Positions 11,721-22,600 of a DNA stretch of 64,000 nucleotides are shown here, piece by piece. The notes beneath the pieces were generated by a model. That model was not told where the DNA came from. It searched no databases and was given only the letters and a program-made list of their open reading frames with translations. The DNA comes from Climacteris rufus (Eukaryota > Chordata > Aves > Passeriformes > Climacteridae). The DNA lies in contig VZRZ01002554.1 in assembly GCA_013398175.1 (NCBI GenBank), positions 700,743 through 764,742 of the forward strand. Reading direction: 5' to 3'. A program made the position numbers and the translations under genes. Numbering within the stretch: the stretch's first letter is position 1; each line of letters begins with the position of its first letter.

Positions 11721-12640
11721 GTCAAGGTTGTCTTCCCCCCCTCCTCCCCCCCAATACCTCAAAACTGCTCTTGAAATGAAGTTTTTTCAATCCATTTCAG
11801 AAATTAAAAGGTATGGCAAGAACTTTGAGTAACCTGCGCACAAAGAAATAGTAATTTGGGGAAAAAGTGAGATAGCTTTTAATAGGCTAATTGTCTGGTC
11901 AGGAGAAAGAAGGAACACCCAATGTCAGTCTGGAGGATCCAAGTCACAGGTCACATCTGTGGGACTTCAAAGTATGTGTATCCCCACCACAGAAGAGGAG
12001 GATGTCACTCCTCCTGTGTGCCTGGACGTGTCTCTTGCCTGAGTGATCCCCATCTGAAGGCTTCAGAGGTGCTATGACATCTGTGCTGAGGAGTGTGCTT
12101 GTAGTTACAGAGCACAGTCACATGCTGGTGCTGGAGCCCCTACCCTCTTTAACTTTCTTGTGCAAGTACAGTCACAACCTCTGGTTTGTGCTCCCCCCCC
12201 CCCATCCTCCCCACTCTTTCTGGGTTGGTTTTGCTGGTAGCCACTGCTGTAAATGAGTCACTTTTTCCTATGGCAGGTAGTTAATTTCCAGCTCTCTTCT
12301 TTATCTGGTTGCCAGTTTTCAGGAAAACTGTAGAAATGCTGCATCTTGGAGCACCCTTCAGTGCTATCAGATTGCATTGAAATGGGCCAGTGGATTGAAA
12401 AGCTACTGTAAAGTCAAGGGGACACAGAAATGCCCATACACTTAAGCATAAATATGACTGAGCATCATTCAGTCTGAGTGTCTGGTGTCACAGCATTGTG
12501 GTGACATTTCCATTGTGTCCTTCATAAGCCTTTGCCAAAGTCAGAGTCTGGAATTTGTCCTGTTTCACCTTGTTTTTAGCACCTGGGGCTGCAATGAATT
12601 TTAAAACCAGAGGGAAGCACAAAGAGCTGGCACACAGTGG
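11721..12640. other. no recognisable feature
   Basis: Ordinary sequence. C-rich stretches occur at about 11737-11752 and at 12193-12203 (listed). No gene or dispersed repeat can be supported. Confidence 0.5.
12193..12203. repeat. C11 homopolymer
   Basis: Eleven consecutive C residues inside a pyrimidine-rich stretch. A simple homopolymer with no further meaning visible. Confidence 0.9.
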
Positions 12641-12746
12641 GGTCCTGGCTCTGATCTCTCCAGAGCCACTGACTCACTCTGTGATCTTCAGCAAAGCTGT
12701 TGACCTGCTTGTGCTTTGTGCTACACAGCTGGAAAACTGAGTAAGG
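12641..12746 (+). mobile_element. MIR-like SINE fragment (plus strand)
   Basis: The segment follows the order of a MIR 3' half: a GGTCCTGGCTCTG-type start, CCACTGACTCACTCTGTGATCTTC (MIR: tRNA-unrelated core with 'actgacttgctgtgtgaccttg'), then CAGCAAAGCTGTTGACCTGCTTGTGCTTTG (MIR: 'caagtcacttaacctctctgtgc') and a final CTGGAAAACTGAGTAAGG (MIR: 'ctgtaaaatg'). It is strongly decayed, in line with the age of the family, and ends just before an A12 run (12747-12758). Call made from memory of the consensus; a RepeatMasker alignment would settle it. Confidence 0.55.
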
Positions 12747-13074
12747 AAAAAAAAAAAAGGCAATGGGAACTTCACTCAAAAGAGCAGATGCACAGATTTT
12801 CTAGATAAACAAATCACCCAAGCCCTGTCACTCCAGTGTCTCCAATACTCCTTTCTTCTTTGCACCTTATAGTTCAAGCAGTAAGTAGTTTAAAGTGGAA
12901 AATCTGGGATGTGTTTTCTTACAGGTTCTGGATCCTCCTTTAACTGTGAAAATGTTCAAAGTGAAAACTTGACCTGGCAACAGTTTCTGAATGACCTTGC
13001 TTTGGCTGTGAAATCCACTTCAGCTGCAGGAGCAAATTTTTACAGTCTTCTCTGGTGGAGGAACAAAAAGATTT
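12747..13074. other. A12 run and unrecognised sequence
   Basis: Begins with an A12 run (12747-12758). A long open frame on the plus strand (12909-13364) runs through the TTA repeat and the A17 run that follow, so I treat it as a chance frame. Confidence 0.5.
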
Positions 13075-13094
13075 TTATTATTATTATTATTTTT
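13075..13094. repeat. (TTA)n microsatellite
   Basis: About six TTA/ATT units flanked by T runs. A short trinucleotide microsatellite. Confidence 0.85.
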
Positions 13095-13200
13095 CTTCAA
13101 GAGGAAACTTTATACAGACTGTGTGTTATGGTTTCTCCCAGCACTCAAGGTCAAATCAGCAGTTCTGTTCTCACTGTTCCCCACTCACTTCATATCACCC

Positions 13201-13217
13201 AAAAAAAAAAAAAAAAA
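13201..13217. repeat. A17 homopolymer
   Basis: Seventeen A residues directly after CACCC. No retrocopy body upstream is evident. Confidence 0.9.
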
Positions 13218-16200
13218 TCCCTTCCCTGCTCTCAGTGCAGATACCCTATGGCAGCAGAGGGGAAGGACAGAAGCACAAGCAAACGAAGTGACATTTCTGC
13301 CATTGTAGCCATGCACAGTAAAGACACGTCTGGGCAATGTGATCCTGTAGCTGGAAATTGCTAATTATAATTGCTACCTCCTAATTCAAAGGAGTACTGA
13401 CTCACTGGAACCCTGAGCTATCTGGGACTCCCAGATCTATGTTCTTAATACTACAAGCCATGGCACTGAAGGTAAAGGCCTCCGGTGGATTATCTTCAAG
13501 CTGGAAGTCAAAAGTGGTCAAATACACCACTGGTGAAGATCTGATATCAGCTTCTCTCCAGCTTGGTAGTGAGCACAGGATCAGAAGCTGTGGCTGGACA
13601 TCTGGGGCTCAGCTGGAGCCATCTTTATCCTCCTCAAGCACCCCATGGCAGAAGGCCTCTGCTGAACACTGCAATGACTTGCTGCTGGTTGTTTTTGCCA
13701 GGGCACTATATGCAGCACCAACCATGCACTGGTTGAGAAAGAGCATTTATATTTTTGGAAAGACTACCCTGTGCGTGATGGTGGCTGTTTGCATGTGCAG
13801 CCAACACGCCTCACACCTCGTCAAGGCTCACAAGTGCACACAGAACAGGACATTATTATATATGTGCCTGCACACTCTTACAAAGCTGAGCCTTAGGTGA
13901 CAACTAATCCTGAATGATGTGTTAAAAAAAGCTACAGGTATGCAATAAGGACTAATCCTAACCTGTAAAAATACTTTTTATCTCCTAGCATGGCCCTTGG
14001 ACAGGAAAGCCTAGTCTCTGACACTGACTTTCCCCACAGCCATAGACAAGTCTTAGCTTCAACTTCTTAGCCTTAGACACTGGGCATAATAAACATTTCC
14101 TTTTAGTTGGCCAGCTCATACCTGTGTTTCCTAAGCTTGGCCTGGGGAATAGCATGTCTCATTCCCAGTACGGATTGTGGAGGTGACTACCAGAATATGG
14201 AAGAGAGAAGGGAATTTAGTTATGTGCCAAGCTGAACTGACTTGTGCCAGGCGGACTCCAGAGTATGCTCCTTGATCTTTTCGTTACAAGGGTATGTATG
14301 GCCTGCATTTCCAGAATTGTAAATGAGACATCACATCATCAGGATTGAGAGAGTAACATACTGAGGAAAGGGAGTCAGGCCAAGGACATATTACAGTATT
14401 ATCTTATTATTCCTTCACACTCTCTTTCAATCAAACTGTGTTCCCTGTCCAGCATTTTACACATGATTATAGGCTCTCTGGGGGCAGAGGCCATCTCTGA
14501 GCTGCATTTGTGCAGCCGCTGAAACAATGAGGTCATGTCCTTGATGAGGAAGAATTTCTGCACACTAGGGATGCTGACGATGCCAGGATGCTCACGGGAG
14601 GGGTGAAGGAACACTCCCCTGCTGAGATGCTACTCAACAGCAGAGTTGAATCTCTGTTTCTTGTCTCACTCATTCCAAGTTGGCAGGGGTTTGGTCATGG
14701 CCATCTAAGGAATATGTGCATGGGATTTTGCAACCAGGCAGTTCATTCCTCTGCCCACAGAGGTGTTTCCACATTGGAAAATGCCTCACCTGCATAGAAA
14801 TTGCCCCTGCCACCAGAAATAACTTAATTTGTAACTAAAATGTGAGGTCTAAAGAATATTGTCAGAAGTCTCTTTAAGGTAATTTTTATTATGTCCTAGT
14901 TGAGGGTTATTTTCCCTCTTAAAGGCTAATATAGGAAAGAATCACACCATCAGTTCAGCCTTCCTGTGAAGTGCCAGCAGACTATGTTCCCAAGGGGAAT
15001 GGAGGCAGTGGGATGAGCAACGCTCGATTATGGGCTGTGACCAGATTTACTGAGGAGTTTGTGAAGCCTGTTCTTTGCTACAGGTTTAACGTCCATGACG
15101 GGACTGCTGTAGCTGATCCTCCTGTGGAGCTGGAGCTTGACATTGCTTTGAAATCACCTCCTCCTCCTCCTCTTTCATTGCTGTGGGAGGCACTGCTCCA
15201 TCACTGTGACACTGATGGCTTTTGGGGCGCTCTGCTCTCCCCACACTTCCAAGAAGGCTTTGCTTCTGTAACATCTCTAGTGTCCACACCTGTCTTTCTG
15301 TCCATGTAGATAGTGTCCTACAGCTTTTCCTTCTGCCTGCTGTTTGCCCTGTCTGTGTGTCCCAGCCAGACCTCAATAAGGGAGGCTAAGTGGGTTAGGA
15401 AGGGAAGGAAGCAGAGCAGCAAGACAGAAGTTGTAGTGGCTTAGAAAGGATGTTCAAAGGCATCCAGAAGGAATCACTTCTCTATGGGCACCATTCTGGC
15501 CCCTGCTCTACAGCCACAGGCAGGCAGTGATGGAGCAAGTGCCTATACTGGAGGCATAAGCTGCTCTGAGCTGAACTTCTGCCATGCATCACCCCCAGCA
15601 GAGCAGAGTGGTGCATGGATGTTACATTCCTCTGAGAAGTGGGTGATAAAAATGGCTCATTGTGCACTGGCCTGTGTCACGTGTTGAGCTTATCCACCCC
15701 TGGTGCTCAGGGTCTTGACAGAAGAGGTGAACTGGTTGGAGAAACACAGCCATCCCTACTCTAAATGCACTTTCATCCTTGTGCTGGGAGTTGGAGACTT
15801 GGGTCACATTTCTGTATGCTCTGCTTAACACTGCTGCCTGGTGCAGACAGGATAAGATCCTTGAAGAGAGATGGGTGTGTTTGCACAGCTACAGATTGCC
15901 CTACAGGCCATGTGAATTGAAGCATTCATGAGAACCTCCTCCACCAGCCCTTCAGTTCTGCCAGGTAACTTCTTACAAAACCCTCTGAAATCAAAGAGGA
16001 AGGAGTCAGGCAGCCCCTGCCCAGGACAAGCCCTAGTGACTGGAAGAAAAGGAACAATCCCCAATTAGCAGCTGGTGCAGAGCCATCTGTGCTTATACAT
16101 AGTCTGCTAGATGTGGGCCACGTGAGGAGAAGAGAGCCTGGTGTCAGCTCTTGGGAAACCTACTGTGATGGTAGGAGAGCAGGGTAAACTTTTGGGATGC

Positions 16201-17435
16201 TTATGGCAGGATGAGAATAGCCAGTGCCATGCGGACAACATCTCACGTCAGGCAAAACCTGTGGGGAAGGATGTGGTGGGGAAATTTAGAAGACAGATCA
16301 GTGGGAGTGTGGTTGTGTCTAGGATATTTGCTCATCTCAGACTTGGAGAAGCTGTCACAGTTGTTACATCACAGGTGACGAGGATGGTAGAGGGGAGAAT
16401 GGGAAGTCAATTGAAAATACAGAAGACAGTGACTCTAAGGGTTTTATCCTGAAGGGAGCAGGTGGAGGTAATCTCCTTTAGGAGCAGTCTCACAGTTCAC
16501 TGCTTCTCTTTACCTTTCTGTGGGGAAAGGAAAATGTAGTTGAGGGTGGCTTTGGCTTCTGTGCTGGACATTTCACCTGCTTTAACTAAACCAGTCCACA
16601 TTTTGCAGGGTCTCGTTCTGTAGCAACACTTCACATCACTAACCAGAATTTTGTTTTAATTTTTGTTGTTGCACAGATCTGAACTTCCCAGAGGGAGAAA
16701 TAAATGACAAAGAGTTGAGGTTTGCACTGCATCTAGATGTGCCTTGTAGAAAGTTGTGCAGTGTGTTATATTTCTGTCTTGCATTATCTCTCAGGTTTTG
16801 AGCTCAGTGGAGCAGAGCTCCTCAGCAAACGGCACACTTAGACGGAGGGACAGAGAGAGCAGCAGCCTTGGAAAATGGTGCTTTGCCCACCGGGTGCTGG
16901 GTGGTTGCACGAGATAACCCCAGATTTTGATAATTTTTGTTTGCAGTAGTAGGGCCTGGAGTTTTGGCCCATTGCAGCCATCTGCACTCACTGATTTTGG
17001 TGCTGGCTCCAGGTCTTCCTTCCAGCAGTAAGATTTCCTCCTGCCTGAGGTCATGCTCAAGTCTGAGTGATAATACCACATACACGTTTTTCAAAGGCTA
17101 GATCAAACTATAGAGGTGACTGAACCTAGGAACAAATGTCCTGTTGTGTACAGAAACAGCGTTGAGCTAGTTTTTGATACACCCACTTTGTGCAGCCGGG
17201 GTGCTGGCAGGCAGTCTGTGTTTGGTTGCTGCTTTATGGGACTGCAGCAGGGAATGCAAAGCTGTAGGAGGTTGGGTTCCCTTGCTGAGAGCACCGTTTG
17301 CGATTAAAGCCCGTAAAGTGACCAAAGGTTGTCACCTCTCTTTGGCATGAGATACACAACCAGCCAGGGAAAGGTAGTAAGTGCTGACTTTGCCATTTTA
17401 CTAGTCTGTTTGCTGTCTTCCAGCTGGCTGTGAGC
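13218..17435. other. long stretch without a recognised gene
   Basis: About 4.2 kb of ordinary sequence. The 153-codon plus-strand frame at 13439-13900 has a Ser-rich start and a Cys/His-containing end but matches no family, has no spliced context and no coding-like features beyond being open. A short (CTC)n run lies near 15159-15172. No RNA genes or dispersed repeats are recognised. Confidence 0.45.
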
Positions 17436-17439
17436 TCTC

Positions 17440-17600
17440 ACAGTCATGTTGTTCTCCAAGCTGAGCTGTATTAATTGTCTCGAGAGACCCAGCATCAGCT
17501 GCTTTATTGTAGCCCAAACTTGCGATCAGTAATTCTTTTTCTCTTGCTGTAATTGCTGGTAGTAAAACATTATTTCCACTCATCAGAAGGTCACAGTGCA
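17440..17600. promoter_or_regulatory. candidate conserved non-coding element
   Basis: Non-repetitive block with TGTATTAATTGTCTCGAGAG (about 17467), a homeodomain-type core next to an E-box-like CTCGAG, then GCTTTATTGTAGC, CTTGCGATCAGTAATTC and GCTGTAATTGCTGG. Two CpGs are kept in a short space. A 66-codon minus-strand frame covers part of it without resemblance to a known protein. Regulatory meaning is inferred from motifs only. Confidence 0.24.
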
Positions 17601-19075
17601 AGAGGCAGGCACTCTTTATAGCAGCTGTGGCAGCCCATCAGAGAAGAACATAGTGTTTGAGATTCAAGTGCCCTTGTTGGTGCTAAAACCAGCACATAAT
17701 AACATAGAAAGATGAGATTTTACATCTCTCTAGCAAAGATTTGTAAGGAAATGTGCCATAGCTCCTACCTGAGGCAGTTTTGAATAGATTTCTAGCTGTA
17801 CAGGGGCCAATTTCCCCCAGGCTGTCAGTCCTCTTTTCATATCCCACCTGATGCACATTTTGCTGTTGGGTTCCTGTGCTGTGCTTAGGTTTGGTGGGTT
17901 CCCTCAACCATGTGGAGTTGAGTGATTTAGCAACATGTTCATGAGGTTTGTAGTTTTTAAGCTACAAGATTTGTAAGCTATTATAAACAGAATGGCCCAG
18001 CCAAATCTTGCTGCCTGACTGAGCTATCAGCATCTCTAGACGTGTAGGAGAGGCCATCCTTCCCTCATGTTTATTTGTAACACAAGGGAAAAGAGGGAAA
18101 CATAATAAAGCCTACTACCACATAATTTACTGAAGAGTGACAGCTAATTTGCATTTTAGCTAAGACATCCAACAGCAAAATGCAATCACTTTCACACACA
18201 GTCCAGGATTCCTATTACATGATCTTGGACACATGGATTTGATGGACAACGAGTTTTGCTGAAGCCCATTACAAATAAGGAAGAGAAATGTGATGAGGCT
18301 CCGAGGAGGTTTTGAGTGTTTGTGTGAGGTTTACGTTAGGAAGGACTCCTGTGAAAGGTATCCCTATGTGAGCTCAGTATTCCTCCACCAAAAGTTTTGT
18401 CTGTGCCTCTCCTGTGAGGTGGCCACTTCAACAGCTCCATAGGTAGGTGCTGAGAGATGGACAGAAGGGAGCTTTCTGAGAAAAAGGCTCCTGAAGGACT
18501 TGCCTGTGGGATGAAGGATCAGGCAATTAGGACTGTGCTCATTTTACCCTAGTGTCCTCACTTAAAAATCCTCTACTTGCTTGTCATTTTGGTAATTTCA
18601 AATCTTTCAAGTCAAAAGTGAAGTTTTAAAATTTGTCCTTCCGTACTGTCTGGAGAAGGTGGTGTAGTAGTGTCTGATTTTTTTTTTTTTTCCTGAGGAC
18701 AAAAAAAAGCATCCTGACAGGGAGACTTATTTTTGGTGTTATCAGACAAATATGACAGTGGAAATCTCTATGTTTCATTTCTACTTTAGTCTCTGCTGCA
18801 AGGAGCAGTCTCTGATCCGAGTTTGCTCCTGCCAGACCAGGGGTCTCAGTGCCTCTGGTTGCTGGTAGCCAGTGTGACACCCAACCATTACTCATGACAG
18901 ATCCTTGGGCTGAGGTTCAGGTCCAAAATCCTTCTCCTGGAAAAGAGCCCTGGATCTTACTCCAAAGAGCAACACTGTATTTTCCTCACCATTGGCTAAC
19001 TCAAAAAAAATCCTTGTATTTCATCCCTCTGGGCTCTTTTGAGTGCTGGGTGTGCAGCTCTGTGCCACCTCTCTG
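17601..19075. other. no recognisable feature
   Basis: Ordinary sequence with a T14 run at 18678-18691 and a short A8 run close by. The Gypsy relic may extend leftward into the last few hundred bases, but I see no convincing match left of about 19076. Confidence 0.45.
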
Positions 19076-19600
19076 AAATGGCTCCAGCAGGGACACAGCC
19101 TGCCTTCCTTTCCCAAGTCCAAAGGCAAAGCCCTGCTCCTTCTCTTTCACCAGTTGATATAGAGCAAAGTCAGGACCCACACACCACATGCAGGGCCATA
19201 GTGTCTACTTTCAGCTGTCGTTCCTGGGGCTGTGTGTGTCTGGGGTGTCTGTCCTGACTGGATGTGGAGGCACACCCTGCTGAAGACATGATAGGACCAA
19301 CCAACTGCACCTGGGACTGTAACTCGTCACAGTTGGATGGGTTTCTGCTTTCAGACCAGCCTGCTCCAGCCAGCTACACACATCTTCCAGGCAATTTTAA
19401 TGTTCCTGGAAAGTCCTCCCAAAAACAATCACATCATCCAGATCAGCCGAACATGTGGCCCACTGAACAGCTGCCAAAATCGAATCCGTGCGCCTTTGAG
19501 AGGTGCTAGGGGAATTGCAGAGACCAAAAGGCATCACGTGAAACTCAGAGAGCGAGACACGCTGTCTTTGGACAAGTTTCTCGATGAGTCTGCCCTTGGC
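19076..19600 (-). mobile_element. decayed Ty3/Gypsy retrotransposon, reverse transcriptase region
   Basis: On the minus strand this is a broken reverse transcriptase of the Ty3/Gypsy (Metaviridae) type. Visible pieces, in coding order: a short piece with CPKTACLAL (about 19553-19585), then FHVMPFGLCNSPSTSQ and DLDDVIVFGRTFQEH within 19400-19543. MPFGLCN-P-TFQ is the Gypsy fingerprint, different from the LPQG of retroviruses. The catalytic Asp pair is kept at 19433-19438, but the residue two before it, normally Tyr or Phe, is Asp. A stop follows at 19397-19399, then WLEQAGLKAE (end at 19343), a frameshift, GPIMSSAGCAST (19251-19298, matching the Gypsy 'GHVVS-EGV-TDP' stretch), and, after another shift, LYQLVKEKEQGFAFG to LLEPF (19076-19162), matching the connection segment before RNase H. 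At least one stop and about three frame changes make it non-functional. Gag, protease, integrase and LTRs were not recognised. Confidence 0.88.
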
Positions 19601-22600
19601 AGAGGTCACCAAGCCCGTTTGGAGAAGAGCACTGCTCTGTGGTGCAGGCAAGTGCCTTGGGCAGCTCCTCTGCCTGCTGGTTTTTACTTCTGCCTTCACT
19701 TTTAGAACTGAGCCATTCAGAGAAATGTTTGCCACTCAAGTCCAGTCTCCCCAGAAGAGCACAAGCTCTGCTGAGACCACCCAGTAGAGGGGCTGGGTGT
19801 GACAGAGCCCCTCTCCTGCTGGGTTTGGTTACCAGAGCCTTCTTGTCCTTGTTCTGTTAACAGTGCCGAGAACAATGGGACCTCAGTCCCTGCTTTGGGT
19901 CTTGAAGTAATGAATAACAGCATCATCAGCGGAGGCAGTCAGGCCGTATTTGGGGAGGATGTGCTCTTTTCTTCCAGGAAATGAGACTGCAGAGCAGGTC
20001 AGCCCCCGTCAGCATTCTGGTTGTGAAACCTGTGTGACAGTAATTTGTTGAAGACCTTGACCGCTCTTCTACCTTCCCTCTGCACTGCACCCCTTGCATT
20101 GCACTTGACACTCATGAGAGGCTTTTTAGTAACCAAGAACATCAGTAAGCCTCGAGGATACTTTGGAGGATGTGGCATTCCTACCTTTTTATGAACAAAA
20201 AACCTAAACCCAGGATTTTCCCTACTTGTTTTTTTTCAATCAGGCTTTTCCTTGCTGTTTCCTGGGAGATGTGTTTTATGTTGCCATTGAAGTCTTAAAA
20301 GAATTGGATAAAAAACTGTGTCCTTGCAAAGAACTTATATGATAACAATCTCCCATCACTGGTTTGTCAGACTTACAAGCCAAAGGAATGTTAGCAAAGG
20401 GGATAAGGGACAAGCTGTCAAATCTCCTAGTCTCCCCCTGCCAACCTTCCTTTCCACCTAACATCTGCCAACACAGGGCTGGATGCAGAAAAAATAAAGG
20501 CTACGCCTGCCAGATGGCTGATGGATAATGGTACCATTGTAAAAATTGGCCAGAGCAGCTCAGACAGCAGCCCTGCCACCCTTCACAGCATGGGACAAGG
20601 GCTCAGATGGCTGTCATTCATCTCCAGCCCTAAAGTGGGATCTCCCCTCCAAGACCCAAAAGATCTCATCCTTCTAGGTGCAAAGCTCTCTGCAGTCTCC
20701 TGATTTAAGTAGGAGGGTTCCTTGGCATCTCTCTGGAACAAGCATTAATCCTTTTGGATTTTTTGTTGTGGGGGTTGCAGGAAAGGAATGGCTCTGATTT
20801 TGCCGGGGTACACTGTTGTAGAGAGAAGGTACAGAGATACCTTTGAAGGACTTTTCCTGTGGCTGTCAGCCCATATACATTCCCAGCTTTCTTTTCCTTT
20901 CCATGTCTTCTGCTCATCTTGGATTGCTGTCATGGAGAAAGGTTTTATATTCATGGAATTTATACCTCAGTGACTCAGCACTGGGCTCAACCAGAAACTC
21001 AGTTGCCCTGAGGAGATACGGATGGAATAAATGATTGTGCGTGAGTATTTGTTGGCAGGGGCAACTTCTTCCCCAGCCTCAGCTATTCACACACTTTGAT
21101 TTAAGAAAGCCTGAAGAAAGCTTTCTTATTTCCTCCTTACTTGTGCTGAGCAGAAGCAGGATCAGGCGTCATGCTCCAACACGCTGAGCTGTCTCCTTCC
21201 TCCATGCTCCACGGCTTTTCTCCTGGTGCACTCGAGGAGAGCTCAGAGAAAGCACTCCCAGCCAATTTGCAACTCTGAAGTGCGTCAGCTGATCGCTATC
21301 TTGTCTCAAATACCTGTCTGGTACAGGCCATGAGTGGAGCATTAACTCTGCAAAAGAGGGGCTGGAGCACTGGAGCAGGATACGCAAGGAGCTGAACTTT
21401 AACTCTTTCACTGCAAATGTCCCTGCTCACTGGTCACAGCTACTATATGGGAGTAGTACCACTGCAGGGGATGCAGAGCCATCCATGAGGATGCAGGAGG
21501 ACAGGGTAAGATGCCTATGAGATGGGCACCAAAGGGAGCTGAGAGTGCCACATCAGAATCAGACAAAGTAGGCAGTTCCTCCTGTGGCGTGCAGTTGGTC
21601 TGTCAGATGTGTGGCCAGAGGATGTCATGGAGGGAGCAAAGCTTCCAGGGAACTCTGGATGAGTTAATGAAGAAGAAATTCCCTAATGGTTAATGAATTT
21701 GCAGAGAGTAACATGTTTAGGTAGACCTAGGGGAAACAGCATATTTACTTGTCCTGTTCTTACTTTCTCCGGGTTGCAGGGCCAGATGTACATGTGGTAC
21801 ATTAGGCTCAGCTGCTGAATATTCTCATACAACCTTCTACCTGATGTTCTCATACAATCTTCTAGCTCATTGGCAGCTGTCTTAAGCTGAACACTGCATG
21901 AGATAGGCCACAGACATTAAGTATGCCCTTCCCAGAACTGCCATGACTGTTTATGGAGAATACCAAATATTTCCCTCTTGGCTGCCCTTAACAGAATGAG
22001 GAGGAGAAATGTTGCTTGATGAAAAGCCAAGATGTTGTCCACAAAACAACATCGCTTAAATACAGAGGGAGGTTTCCACACTAACCCTGAGAGCTAAATG
22101 CTCTCACTTGGTTCCTCATGTGCATAGTGTGTATAGTAAAGCCTGTTTCCTGCTATAGGCTGTATGGCACTGGATGATCATACAGCCTCAGAGCCTTTTT
22201 GGTACTGTGCTCCCACCAGACTAGATGTGTCCAGTGTCCAGACACCTGTGTCTAATCCAGAGTCTCTGCTCCACCGTAGGTGTGGAGCAAGACACAAATT
22301 AATAAGCTTACCCCGATTCATTTATTGGACCTGGCACTGCCACACAGAGGCACTGCTGGGATTGTCAAAAGTACAGGGAGAATAGTCAGGGGACCCAGCA
22401 GGGATTTTAGGTGTTGGATGGTGGGAAATGTGACCTGCCCCAAGGAAGGGTCAGGAGCCTCTCATCTGTGATGTTATTGGAGTGGCAGCTAGAATATACT
22501 GCTGGCAGTATTCCCGGGCATACTGTGGCTGTTAGCTTGGAATTTAGTACTAGAGTGATCTACTTTTAGTAGTTTCAGGCATTTCTGAGCACCTTGCTCC

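Noticed and set aside
12909..13364. 151-codon plus-strand frame
   Set aside because: It reads through a TTA microsatellite and an A17 run, giving poly-Ile and poly-Lys; a chance frame.
13439..13900. 153-codon plus-strand frame
   Set aside because: No recognisable motif or family, no flanking splice signals that fit, composition not coding-like.
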